From Bacteroidales bacterium (GTDB taxonomy: Bacteria > Bacteroidota > Bacteroidia > Bacteroidales > F082), in assembly GCA_024400305.1 (NCBI GenBank), contig JAKSMX010000008.1, forward strand, positions 32,254 to 96,253: a DNA stretch of 64,000 nt, in the 5' to 3' direction. The notes beneath the pieces are model-generated. The model was not told the DNA's origin, searched no databases, and worked only from the letters and a program-made list of their open reading frames with translations. The translations under genes were made by a program, and so were the position numbers. This document shows, in pieces, positions 36,387 to 43,477 of this stretch (position 1 is its first letter; every line of letters starts with the position of its first letter).

Positions 36387-36468
36387 GAATTTTTGAGACA
36401 AAATCATGATTTTTGGCGATTATATCCGCCGAATATTATGATTTTTGGCGATTATATCCGCCGAATAT
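36387..36468 (-). repeat. remnant of a 32-bp repeat array with ATPase-promoter flank
   Basis: Units start at 36415 and 36447 and match the 34801-34909 array almost base for base. The preceding TTTTTGAGACAAAAT is also shared with the flank there (about 34790). Similarity stops at about 36387, before any -33/-7 element, and at 36468. It looks like what is left of a former ATPase locus or of a partial duplication. Confidence 0.8.
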
Positions 36469-36794
36469 CGGGAAACCACAACGAGCTTTCGGAAGAGCGG
36501 AAGAAAAAGCTGACCGATGGGTTTTATAAGGCATGAAGCATACGGCAAACAGAAAGGGCGAACCGCTAAGATTCACCCTCGCTTTTACGTCTGCCGTATT
36601 GCGCCAGCCTATCCCTCGCAAGGTTGCTCCCCAGCAGAATCCTGCTCCGTTTCGGCTAACTGGAACAAAACACCAACTTATAACGGACGTGATGCTATAT
36701 CAGGAAGACAAACACCCTGATTTTTGTCCATTAGCACATAACGTCTCTGAAAAAACTAATATTTGTCCATTACACCTAAAATTCGGGTACATTA
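36469..36794. other. non-genic stretch with coding-like scraps
   Basis: No intact gene. A short frame at about 36480-36536 reads NELSEERKKKLTDGFYKA and then a stop, like the C-terminal end of a lost protein. Two TTTGTCCATTA motifs about 38 bp apart occur near 36722-36772. Nothing else is convincing. Confidence 0.35.
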
Positions 36795-37499
36795 TTACCA
36801 CCATCCTTTGCCTTTACAACTTGGACAAGTCGTATGATAATGACTGTCAGGAACAGTCTTTCCGCATTTATTACAATATTTTGTATTTCCAAAAGAGATA
36901 CCGTCATTATTTATCACCTCACCAGTTCCGTTACAAAGGCCACATTTGTGTTGTTGTGGAGTCGTCACATTACCATTATTTGAACTTCCGCCATTATATG
37001 AGTCACGACCACCTACGTTATCATATCCACCCCAGCCTTGATATACAGAAGGCGGGGGAACCACAACAGAACCTCCATTGTTGGAACTTGACGAAGAAGG
37101 CTTCCTGACAAGTGAACAAGTTGTTTGCCCTGCGGGTGCCGTGCCTCGTTTATAAACATACACATCACCATTTTCAAGCACGACGTTCAAAACGCTTTTG
37201 TCGGCATTAAACTTGAAATCGGCGTTCTTTCCCCAATAGCTGGAACCTTGATAAAGCGAATATTGTGAATTGCTGTATGCTACATTCAGTTTCATCGTGC
37301 CATGATTTACTCCAACACCATGATAGTCCGATTCAAAGCACAAATTGCCTGTGAAAGTGATGAATTGTCCGCCTGACACATTGGTTGAAGATTTTCCATT
37401 CTCCATCTTGCGTGTCAGTTTGTAATAGCGCACATCTTGTGCCGAAACCATAGAAAAACCGAACAGCAACAGCACTAAAATTAATGAGTGTTTAATCAT
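36795..37499 (-). CDS. secreted Cys-rich protein with DnaJ-like zinc motifs
   Basis: About 234 residues. Starting at 37499, MIKHSLILVLLLFGFSMVSA is a signal peptide. The body (about 25-120) is a beta-rich domain of unknown family. A Ser/Asn/Gly-rich linker (about 125-185) leads to a Cys-rich end: CGLCNGTGEVI, CNKCG and CPSCKGKGWW, the CxxCxGxG pattern of DnaJ zinc fingers. Exported zinc-ribbon proteins are uncommon. The ATG overlaps the stop of the upstream gene by 8 bp, so the pair is likely translationally coupled. Function is not recognised. Confidence 0.65.
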   Translation of the reverse strand: MIKHSLILVLLLFGFSMVSAQDVRYYKLTRKMENGKSSTNVSGGQFITFTGNLCFESDYHGVGVNHGTMKLNVAYSNSQYSLYQGSSYWGKNADFKFNADKSVLNVVLENGDVYVYKRGTAPAGQTTCSLVRKPSSSSSNNGGSVVVPPPSVYQGWGGYDNVGGRDSYNGGSSNNGNVTTPQQHKCGLCNGTGEVINNDGISFGNTKYCNKCGKTVPDSHYHTTCPSCKGKGWW

Positions 37500-38046
37500 T
37501 GAGGAAGTCATAGTTTACGGCTTTTGGAAGAAGGTCTTCTTTGGGAACTCTGGAATAATATCTTTTTGTTCCTGTAGAACCATCATAATTATCCTTCTTT
37601 TCAAACCATTTGATAAATGAAGACATATCTGTAGAAAATGCGATATAATCATAACCAACAAAAACAGTCGTCGGAGTCATACCAAACATCGGAACACCTC
37701 CCCAAGTTGGATATTCTTCACGGGTTCTTTTTTTTCGATATACTACTCTTGAAGAAGTTGATTTTTGAGCATCATATTCATAAAAAACATTCCAATTACA
37801 CAACATATCATCATCATAAAAGCTTTCCGATTTTGCAAGATCTTTTCTCACTTTTTGTGAGTGAGGAACTTCCTTAATCCACGCTTTATCATTCATGTAG
37901 TCGAATCTCACCACATATTGGATTTCTGACGAACCTGCTTTTGCATAGAAACAAGCTTCACTACAATAGATTTGTGCCTTAGCCACACTTGCAAGCCCCA
38001 TAGTCATGCAAAGCACGACCAGCCATTTGAAATTTCTTGTTTTCAT
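37492..38046 (-). CDS. small secreted protein of unknown function
   Basis: 184 residues. MKTRNFKWLVVLCMTMGLAS, then VAKAQ, is a signal peptide. The mature part is a charged, aromatic-rich domain (WIKEVPHSQKVRKDLAKSES, RKKRTREEYPTWGGV, FIKWFEKKDNYDGS) that I cannot assign. A strong Shine-Dalgarno-like AAAAGGAGA stands about 8 bp before the ATG. It is followed without a gap by the Cys-rich secreted gene. A terminator of the candidate RNA gene lies about 115 bp upstream. Confidence 0.6.
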   Translation of the reverse strand: MKTRNFKWLVVLCMTMGLASVAKAQIYCSEACFYAKAGSSEIQYVVRFDYMNDKAWIKEVPHSQKVRKDLAKSESFYDDDMLCNWNVFYEYDAQKSTSSRVVYRKKRTREEYPTWGGVPMFGMTPTTVFVGYDYIAFSTDMSSFIKWFEKKDNYDGSTGTKRYYSRVPKEDLLPKAVNYDFLND

Positions 38047-38159
38047 TGTTAAATCTCCTTTTTGTTTAACTTTTGATTTAAAATAATTTTATTATTAAAC
38101 CTTTTCAGCCGGCAGATTCCCGATACCGGACATTATTTTAAAAATCATGAGACCATAAA

Positions 38160-38445
38160 AGAAAAAGCGCGGGAATCTGCACCTTGCCTATCCCGCTTAT
38201 TGAGGCTCTCGCATTGCCCATCGATCGAGGATAAGCAATGTCGAAGCCCACGCAGAACGCCTATATCATCAGGTGTCGGGCGACACCTTAATATATAACA
38301 ATCCCTTGGACATCAGCCCACTGCCTTATCATGCGATCGATTAAGAACTTGCGAGATTCCAATAAGCCGCAGATAAAACGTCAGCACAACGTTTTTCCAA
38401 TATGTCTGTCACCCACCCAAGCCCTTGCGGACTCCGACAAATGAC
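38160..38445 (-). ncRNA. candidate structured non-coding RNA
   Basis: The 487-bp gap between two leftward genes has no coding frame but is far less AT-rich than other gaps and full of helices. On the minus strand there is a TATTTTTG promoter (38457-38450); a 5' hairpin AGTCC/GGGCT inside TGTC/GACA; a perfect hairpin GGTGTCG-CC-CGACACC (38272-38287); a long hairpin 38204-38248 whose arms GGCTTCGACATTGC and GCAATGCGAGAGCC pair; and a terminator. The predicted RNA is about 285 nt. It does not show the landmarks of tmRNA, RNase P or SRP RNA. A 6S-like RNA or an unnamed family is possible. Confidence 0.55.
38162..38196 (-). terminator. terminator of candidate ncRNA
   Basis: Minus strand: GCGGGA (plus 38191-38196) pairs with TCCCGC (plus 38169-38174) and is followed by GCTTTTTCTTTT. 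Confidence 0.65.
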
Positions 38446-38449
38446 GGCG

Positions 38450-38457
38450 CAAAAATA
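38450..38457 (-). promoter_or_regulatory. promoter -7 element of candidate ncRNA
   Basis: CAAAAATA on plus gives TATTTTTG on minus. No perfect -33 element is seen at the usual spacing. Confidence 0.5.
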
Positions 38458-38533
38458 CAAAAATTTTTATTCGGCGAAAGATCAATACAAAAAAAATGCC
38501 GCTTTTTTAAACGGCATCAACGACGGTGACAAT

Positions 38534-39655
38534 TCAGAACTCTTGCCTCAACCAAATTCCCATGACGGGGTCAGACAGTTTTATCAACTTGTTTTCTTCA
38601 ATCACCAAATCCTTATCAATCAACGCCCTCCTGATTATCGCGACGTTGGCGGATGAGTTCAGTCTGTACGTTTCAATTATTTTTGAGGATGAAAAGCCCT
38701 CATGCACGCCGTCGGCCACAGCACGCAAGAAACCCATCTGACCAACCGTAAGGTTCTCCGTCTTGCTTTCAAAGACCTCACGGCATTGGTCAACAAGCTC
38801 ATTTTGAGCCGCATCGAGGATTTCTTCAGTAACCGCACTCTCAGTCCGCTGAAACACATACCACGACAGCTGCTGCACATACGACGAATTTCCATCAACC
38901 TTGTCAACTATCCATTCCGCCTGCTCGTCCGTTATTGTTTTCTTCGCCTCGCTGAATCTTGAGGTTATGTATTGTATCCAATAATTCACCGGGATCCTTT
39001 GCAGATACATGATGTCGCCGAATTTGTAAAAAGGCTTTGAGGTGTCGTCGAAAAGCGACTCCATCATGTGCTTCCTGCTCCCGATAAGACAATAGGAAGT
39101 GAGTTCATGATGTTGCCAGACGGAGCGCAACATCGTCTGAAAGCTCAAGGAATCCTGATATCTCCCGATTTGCTGGAATTCATCTATGCAGACAATCACC
39201 CTGATTTTTTTCTTCGTCGCTATTTTTTCTGGCAGTTGCAACAGGTCTTCCATAGAGTTTTCCCTTGGGAAATATTGCAGTTTCAACGACAGTTCCCCTG
39301 ACATATCCGCCGAGGCATTAATCCCAAAACTGATACGGCTCAAAAACGATTTTGCATTTTCAAGCCATTCTTCCATTTTATTTGAAGTCTGGGTCAATAC
39401 AGCCGACGCGAAACGCTCACAGAAATCCTCCGCACAACGGCATTGATGCACATCAACATAAACTATCTTTAACTTTTCGCACTCCGCCTGCGTTTTAGCT
39501 TTCTTCACCAATGATGTCTTCCCCCATCTGCGAGGTGATACAATGAAGGTGTTCACTCCATACCTGAAGTTTGACACCAATTTTGCCGTCTCATTTTCCC
39601 TGTCAGTGAAAGCGTCTCCGCTCACCGTTTTCCCAAATACAAAAGGAGTTTGCAT
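38534..39655 (-). CDS. AAA ATPase with C-terminal winged helix (archaeal-type ATPase family)
   Basis: A 373-residue P-loop protein different from the DUF4143 ones. It starts MQTPFVFGKTVSGDAFTDRE, the usual N-terminus of this family. Walker A is VSPRRWGKTSLVKKA (about 39-53), Walker B IRVIVCIDEFQQIG, then SYCLIGSRKHMMESLF as sensor. The C-terminus from about 300 is a winged helix (FSSSKIIETYRLNSSANVAI, ending IKLSDPVMGIWLR). It probably acts as a STAND-like switch or DNA-linked ATPase; no partner is evident. A 15-bp tandem repeat lies in the inferred 5' leader. Confidence 0.82.
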   Translation of the reverse strand: MQTPFVFGKTVSGDAFTDRENETAKLVSNFRYGVNTFIVSPRRWGKTSLVKKAKTQAECEKLKIVYVDVHQCRCAEDFCERFASAVLTQTSNKMEEWLENAKSFLSRISFGINASADMSGELSLKLQYFPRENSMEDLLQLPEKIATKKKIRVIVCIDEFQQIGRYQDSLSFQTMLRSVWQHHELTSYCLIGSRKHMMESLFDDTSKPFYKFGDIMYLQRIPVNYWIQYITSRFSEAKKTITDEQAEWIVDKVDGNSSYVQQLSWYVFQRTESAVTEEILDAAQNELVDQCREVFESKTENLTVGQMGFLRAVADGVHEGFSSSKIIETYRLNSSANVAIIRRALIDKDLVIEENKLIKLSDPVMGIWLRQEF

Positions 39656-39674
39656 GATATAATATTTTTATTGC

Positions 39675-39714
39675 TAATAAACTTATTACTAATAAACTTA
39701 TTACTAATAATCAG
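39675..39714 (-). repeat. 15-bp tandem repeat in leader of ATPase gene
   Basis: TAATAAACTTATTAC at 39675-39689 and 39690-39704, then TAATAATCAG. It lies between the -7 element (39719-39726) and the ATG, so it would be transcribed. Confidence 0.75.
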
Positions 39715-39718
39715 ATTG

Positions 39719-39726
39719 CAAAAATA
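39719..39726 (-). promoter_or_regulatory. promoter -7 element of ATPase gene at 38534-39655
   Basis: CAAAAATA on plus gives TATTTTTG on minus. A TTG at 15-bp spacing is possible. Confidence 0.5.
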
Positions 39727-39802
39727 ATTAAAAATATTATACAATTTGAATAATCTGAAAAAAATTCAAAAAAAATGCCGCTTTTTCAAACGGCACCTTT
39801 TC

Positions 39803-39875
39803 AAACTCCAAACTCCACTCTCAACTCTCCACTCCCAACTCTCCACTCCCAACTCTCCAAACTCCACTCTCTCAT
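39803..39875. repeat. CTCCACTC/CAACTCTC pyrimidine repeat at hutI 3' end
   Basis: About five imperfect copies of AACTCTCCACTCCC. The same motif family is found at 41134-41203 on the other side of hutI, and degenerate forms at 51010-51037 and 61288-61308. Confidence 0.7.
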
Positions 39876-41116
39876 CTAATAACTTTTCCTTTCAGAATCA
39901 TCTTTTCAACCTTGTTCGCGCCATAGTAATACGGCATGAATTCGAGCTGTGTCATTGGTTTGGTGATTATTACGTTTGCGATCTTGCCTTTGGTTATCGA
40001 GCCGAGTTCCTCGCTCACGCACATCGCATAAGCGGTGTTCAATGTCGTGGCGTTGAGAGCCTCCTCCGGTGTCATCCTGTAACGGATGCAGGCGCACGAC
40101 AGCACGAACTGCATATTTCCTGACGGCGACGTCCCCGGGTTGAAGTCCGACGCCATGGCCACCGGCAGACCCGCGTTTATCATGTCGCGCACCGGCGAGA
40201 GCGGGAGGTTCAGGAAGAAGGCGCAGCCCGGCAGCACCGTCGGCATCGTCTCCGAGCCTTTCAGCGCCTCGATCTCGGCCTTGCCCATCTGTTCGAGGTG
40301 GTCAACGCTGATGGCGCCGTACTTCACCCCGACCTGCACGCCGCCCGACACCGCCATCTCGTTGGCGTGAATCTTCGGCCTCATGCCGTATTTGATGCCC
40401 TGCATGAGAATGCGTTCTGTGTCCTCGCAGGTGAAGAAGCCCTTGTCGCAGAACACATCGATGAAGTCGGCGAGGTCTTCGGCCGCCACCATCGGTATCA
40501 TCTCGTTGATGACCAGGTCAACGTAGTCCTCCTGATGACCGCGGTACTCCATCGGGATGCCGTGTGCGCCGAGGAAATTGGATTTTATCGTCAGCGGCGA
40601 GTCCTCCTTCAGGCGTCTGATGACGCGCAGCATCTTCAGCTCGCTCTCGGTGGTGAGGCCGTAGCCGCTCTTGATCTCGACAGCTCCGGTGCCCATGCGC
40701 ATTATCTCTTCGAGGCGCATCATCGCCGACTCGTAAAGCTCGTCTTCGCTTGCGGCGGCTGTTGCCTTGGCGGAGTTGAGGATTCCGCCGCCGCGTTTCG
40801 CGATGTCCTCGTAACTAAGTCCGCGGATCTTGTCGCAGAACTCCATCTCGCGCGAGTTCGCATAGACGAGGTGCGTGTGCGAGTCGCAGAACGCCGGAAG
40901 CACGAGGCCGCCTTTGGCATCGACGACACGCTTCTCCGCCGCGAGATATTCCTGCATTTTCGGGGAGTCCATAATGCCGTAGTCGGCAATCTTGCTGCCT
41001 TTTATATAAAGGTATGCGTTTTTTATCCTTCCCAGCTCCGCCATCTCGATTCCGGCTTTCATCAGGCTGCCGTCTTCAAGGACGCCGCAGAGCTCTTTGA
41101 TATTCGTTATTAACAT
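39872..41116 (-). CDS. hutI: imidazolonepropionase
   Basis: A 414-residue amidohydrolase-superfamily enzyme that opens imidazolone propionate to formiminoglutamate in histidine degradation. Motifs: AFCDSHTHLVYANSREME (metal-binding HxH), FLGAHGIPMEYRGHQEDYVD, KIHANEMAVSGGVQVGVKYG, SVDHLEQM, and AMASDFNPGTSPSGNMQFVL near the C-terminus with the metal Asp. Normal length. Its product is the substrate of FtcD, encoded at 30758-32458 on the same strand but separated by Fic, ATPases and repeats. Confidence 0.95.
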   Translation of the reverse strand: MLITNIKELCGVLEDGSLMKAGIEMAELGRIKNAYLYIKGSKIADYGIMDSPKMQEYLAAEKRVVDAKGGLVLPAFCDSHTHLVYANSREMEFCDKIRGLSYEDIAKRGGGILNSAKATAAASEDELYESAMMRLEEIMRMGTGAVEIKSGYGLTTESELKMLRVIRRLKEDSPLTIKSNFLGAHGIPMEYRGHQEDYVDLVINEMIPMVAAEDLADFIDVFCDKGFFTCEDTERILMQGIKYGMRPKIHANEMAVSGGVQVGVKYGAISVDHLEQMGKAEIEALKGSETMPTVLPGCAFFLNLPLSPVRDMINAGLPVAMASDFNPGTSPSGNMQFVLSCACIRYRMTPEEALNATTLNTAYAMCVSEELGSITKGKIANVIITKPMTQLEFMPYYYGANKVEKMILKGKVIR

Positions 41117-41133
41117 GTTTTAAAATTTTTAAA

Positions 41134-41203
41134 AGTGTGGAGTTTTAAGAGTTAAGAGTGGAGCTGGAATGGAAAACTCCACTCTCAAAACTCCACTCTT
41201 AAC
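41134..41203. repeat. inverted GAGTGGAG/CTCCACTC repeat upstream of hutI
   Basis: GTTAAGAGTGGAG (41151-41163) pairs perfectly with CTCCACTCTTAAC (41191-41203). More ACTCCACTCTCAAAA lies in the loop. It sits between the deoxyhypusine synthase-like gene and hutI and may act as a terminator or attenuator. Confidence 0.65.
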
Positions 41204-41217
41204 ACTAATAACAGGAA

Positions 41218-42270
41218 CTATCTTCCTTCAAAGAGTTTCTGCCAGTTCTTGTACTCGCGTTTCTTCCACGGGCCGTTGTGATAGACGTATGAGGCGATCA
41301 TCGGGATGACGGTGGTGCCTTCGGCATAGACCATCTGCTGGAGCTTCTCGCTCACCTTGCCCCATGAACCTGCTTCGAGCAGTGTCGATGACGAGCAAGC
41401 GCCGTCGCGGACATCGGCGACAGTGATCTGGATGGCGTATTTGTGCATCGGGACGTCATAGCCGAGGATTTCGGCGCATACGACGGTGTCCTGCGCGAAG
41501 TTCTTAGGCGTGCCGCCGCCGACCATGAACAAGCCTGTCTGCGGGGCCGCCATCTTGATTTCCGTCAGTTCGATGAAGTCGCGGACGGAGTCGATGCTGA
41601 CGTATTTCTCGTTTTTATGTGTGCGTTCCCACTGGTGTTTTCCGATGCCGAAGCCCGCCGACGAGTCGCTGAATGCCGGGCAGAACATCGGGACGCCGCA
41701 CTCGTAACATGTCTGGATGAGGCTGTCCTTCTTCACGCCGTGGCCGTCATGCAGCCATTTGCCGAGATTCCACAGGAACTCGCGTGACGAGTACGGACGC
41801 GGTTCGAGGATGTTTGAAAGCTCGTATGTGGCGTTGTCGCAGGCCTGGAGCTGTTCCTCGTCAATGAACGTGTCGTAGATGCGGTCGATGTAAAGTTCAC
41901 GGAGCTTAGTGTCAGCGATGACGTTCTCTTTCTCACCGATATAATGTTTGAAACCGAGAGCCTCGAAGAGGTCCATGTCGATGACCGAAGCGCCTGTCGA
42001 GACGACGACGTCAATCATCTTGTTGCGAACCATGTCAACGTAAACCTGCATGCAGCCTGCCGCCGATGTCGAGCCGGCGAGCGTAAGGATGTTGGTGCAT
42101 TGTTTCTCCTTGCACATCATCATGAAAATGTCGGCTGCGCGGGCCGTGTCGCGTGAGGTGAACGACATCTGGCGCATCGCGTCGATGATTTCCGTTGAGT
42201 CATACTTCTTGATGTCAATGTGCTTGACCTCGTTCTTCAGAAGGTCTTTTTTCTCTAATTTTCTTGCCAT
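41218..42270 (-). CDS. deoxyhypusine synthase family protein
   Basis: A 350-residue DHS-like protein. NILTLAGSTSAAGCMQVYVD is the NAD-binding start. VDVVVSTGASVIDMDLFEAL follows, then PAFSDSSAGFGIGKH, and LEAGSWGKVSEKLQQM carries the Lys (about 305) equivalent to the covalent-intermediate Lys of eukaryotic DHS. Bacteria lack eIF5A hypusine, and bacterial members are thought to be aminopropyl/aminobutyl transferases of polyamine metabolism, such as homospermidine or agmatine-linked enzymes. The substrate cannot be decided here. A TATCTTTG promoter at 42314-42321 is divergent from that of the thioredoxin gene. Confidence 0.85.
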   Translation of the reverse strand: MARKLEKKDLLKNEVKHIDIKKYDSTEIIDAMRQMSFTSRDTARAADIFMMMCKEKQCTNILTLAGSTSAAGCMQVYVDMVRNKMIDVVVSTGASVIDMDLFEALGFKHYIGEKENVIADTKLRELYIDRIYDTFIDEEQLQACDNATYELSNILEPRPYSSREFLWNLGKWLHDGHGVKKDSLIQTCYECGVPMFCPAFSDSSAGFGIGKHQWERTHKNEKYVSIDSVRDFIELTEIKMAAPQTGLFMVGGGTPKNFAQDTVVCAEILGYDVPMHKYAIQITVADVRDGACSSSTLLEAGSWGKVSEKLQQMVYAEGTTVIPMIASYVYHNGPWKKREYKNWQKLFEGR

Positions 42271-42313
42271 TTCTATTTTTTTTAATGATGAATTATTTTC
42301 TTTTTTAAAATTG

Positions 42314-42350
42314 CAAAGATACGATTATTATGAAAATTAATGTACTTTTG
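42314..42350. promoter_or_regulatory. divergent promoters of DHS-like and thioredoxin genes
   Basis: The minus-strand TATCTTTG (plus 42314-42321) faces left, and TACTTTTG (42343-42350) faces right. The second one sets the thioredoxin start at 42366. Confidence 0.6.
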
Positions 42351-42365
42351 CAAAAATTTATTTTG

Positions 42366-42860
42366 ATGAGAAAAACATTAACGTTAGCAATAATTTCAAT
42401 GATGCTGTTTTCGGCTTGCGGAAACTCCGGTGAAGACGGCAAAAAAGACGATGACAAAGCCGGCAAGACAGAGATAACAAACTCAAAATCAACGGAAAAC
42501 AAAAGTTTCGTGAAAGAACTTTCATACAAGAAGTTCGTCAATGAAATCTGGAATTTTGAAAAGTCCGCCGACTCTTTTGCATACGAAGGCAAGCTCCCGT
42601 GCGTGATTGACTTCTACGCAACATGGTGCGGACCGTGCAGGAAAGTGGCGCCAATAATGGAAAAACTCGCCAAAGAATACAACGGCAAGGTCGCGGTTTA
42701 CAAAGTTGATGTCGATGCCGAGCAAAAACTCGCCACAATATTGAATATCAGGAATATACCAACAGTTTTTTTCATTGAAAAAGGAAAACAGCCGAGCTAT
42801 TCGGTCGGTGCGAAAGACGAGGTCTATTTCCGTGCCAGATTCGACAAATTGGTCAAATAA
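42366..42860 (+). CDS. thioredoxin-fold lipoprotein
   Basis: About 164 residues. TLAIISMMLFSACGNSGEDG is a lipoprotein signal with Cys at about 20, followed by a Lys/Asp-rich tether. The thioredoxin domain has IDFYATWCGPCRKVAPIMEK with the CGPC active site and RNIPTVFFIEKGK with the cis-Pro loop. The protein should sit in the periplasm, anchored to a membrane, and reduce or exchange disulfides. It starts 16 bp after the promoter -7 element. The last 37 bp overlap the end of the convergent WbqC gene. Confidence 0.87.
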   Translation: MRKTLTLAIISMMLFSACGNSGEDGKKDDDKAGKTEITNSKSTENKSFVKELSYKKFVNEIWNFEKSADSFAYEGKLPCVIDFYATWCGPCRKVAPIMEKLAKEYNGKVAVYKVDVDAEQKLATILNIRNIPTVFFIEKGKQPSYSVGAKDEVYFRARFDKLVK

Positions 42861-43447
42861 ACGACCGACTCCGGCCCTTCATTGAACATCAGATCCAAGA
42901 CCGAAAGATTCGGCACGAACGGCTGGCGGTCTCCAAAAACCTGATAATATTTCGGGAAGCCAGTCGTGTCAGGCGACCATTTCGACAAGGAGATTCTGCA
43001 ATCCTCTTCAGAAACGATTCTTGAATAACCTTCCGTATATCTTATTTCCTTGTTGATTTTCAATATTTTAAGAATAAATTTCAAGCAAAATTCGTTCAAT
43101 TCGACCAATGTCTCGAATTTCGTCCGGAACGCTTTCTCAAGATACGGGAAATAATAGTCGAAATACGGCGACTTGCGGTATGCGGCTTCAAGGCAACGCT
43201 GATGAATCTGCTGCCACGGCTCGCGGTAACTTATCGCGATGTCCTTTGTCATCGTATGATTTCCGTTCGTCTTGACAACCGGAACCGTCAAAGTCTGCAA
43301 GCCGTTGGCGGTCATCACATTACAACGGGTGCGACATGACTGCTTCTGATACGTCTCAAACAATTCAATTTCAGGTTTTTCGGATTTCAAAAACAACGCC
43401 GTCCATTGAATGTCAGGCATATACGCCGTAGGAAATATTTCTGCCAT
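42824..43447 (-). CDS. WbqC family protein
   Basis: A 207-residue WbqC-like protein. The N-terminal FPTAYMPDIQWTALFLKSE is the family's 'place-and-image' start. NVMTANGLQTLTVPVVKTNG and WQQIHQRCLEAAYRKSPYFD are diagnostic blocks, with YYFPYLEKAF and a C-terminal LSVLDLMFNEGPES. Family members are often near glycan genes, and a glycine transferase or structural role has been suggested, but the function is uncertain. It overlaps the thioredoxin gene tail to tail by 37 bp. Confidence 0.88.
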   Translation of the reverse strand: MAEIFPTAYMPDIQWTALFLKSEKPEIELFETYQKQSCRTRCNVMTANGLQTLTVPVVKTNGNHTMTKDIAISYREPWQQIHQRCLEAAYRKSPYFDYYFPYLEKAFRTKFETLVELNEFCLKFILKILKINKEIRYTEGYSRIVSEEDCRISLSKWSPDTTGFPKYYQVFGDRQPFVPNLSVLDLMFNEGPESVVYLTNLSNLARK

Positions 43448-43477
43448 CTTAAATCACGTTCCTCGCCAAACAGCAAA

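Noticed and set aside
36533-37108. Rightward 191-codon frame
   Set aside because: It runs into the antisense of the signal-peptide protein at 36795-37499 and its first part is repeat-flanked scrap sequence without family features.
38160-38445. tmRNA, RNase P RNA or tRNA in the structured gap
   Set aside because: No CCA-type acceptor or T-loop, no GAGGAAAGTCC-type RNase P core and no tag-peptide reading frame were found. No convincing tRNA was found elsewhere in the window either.
40298-41113. Rightward open frame opposite hutI
   Set aside because: Same reason: antisense shadow of a conserved GC-rich gene.
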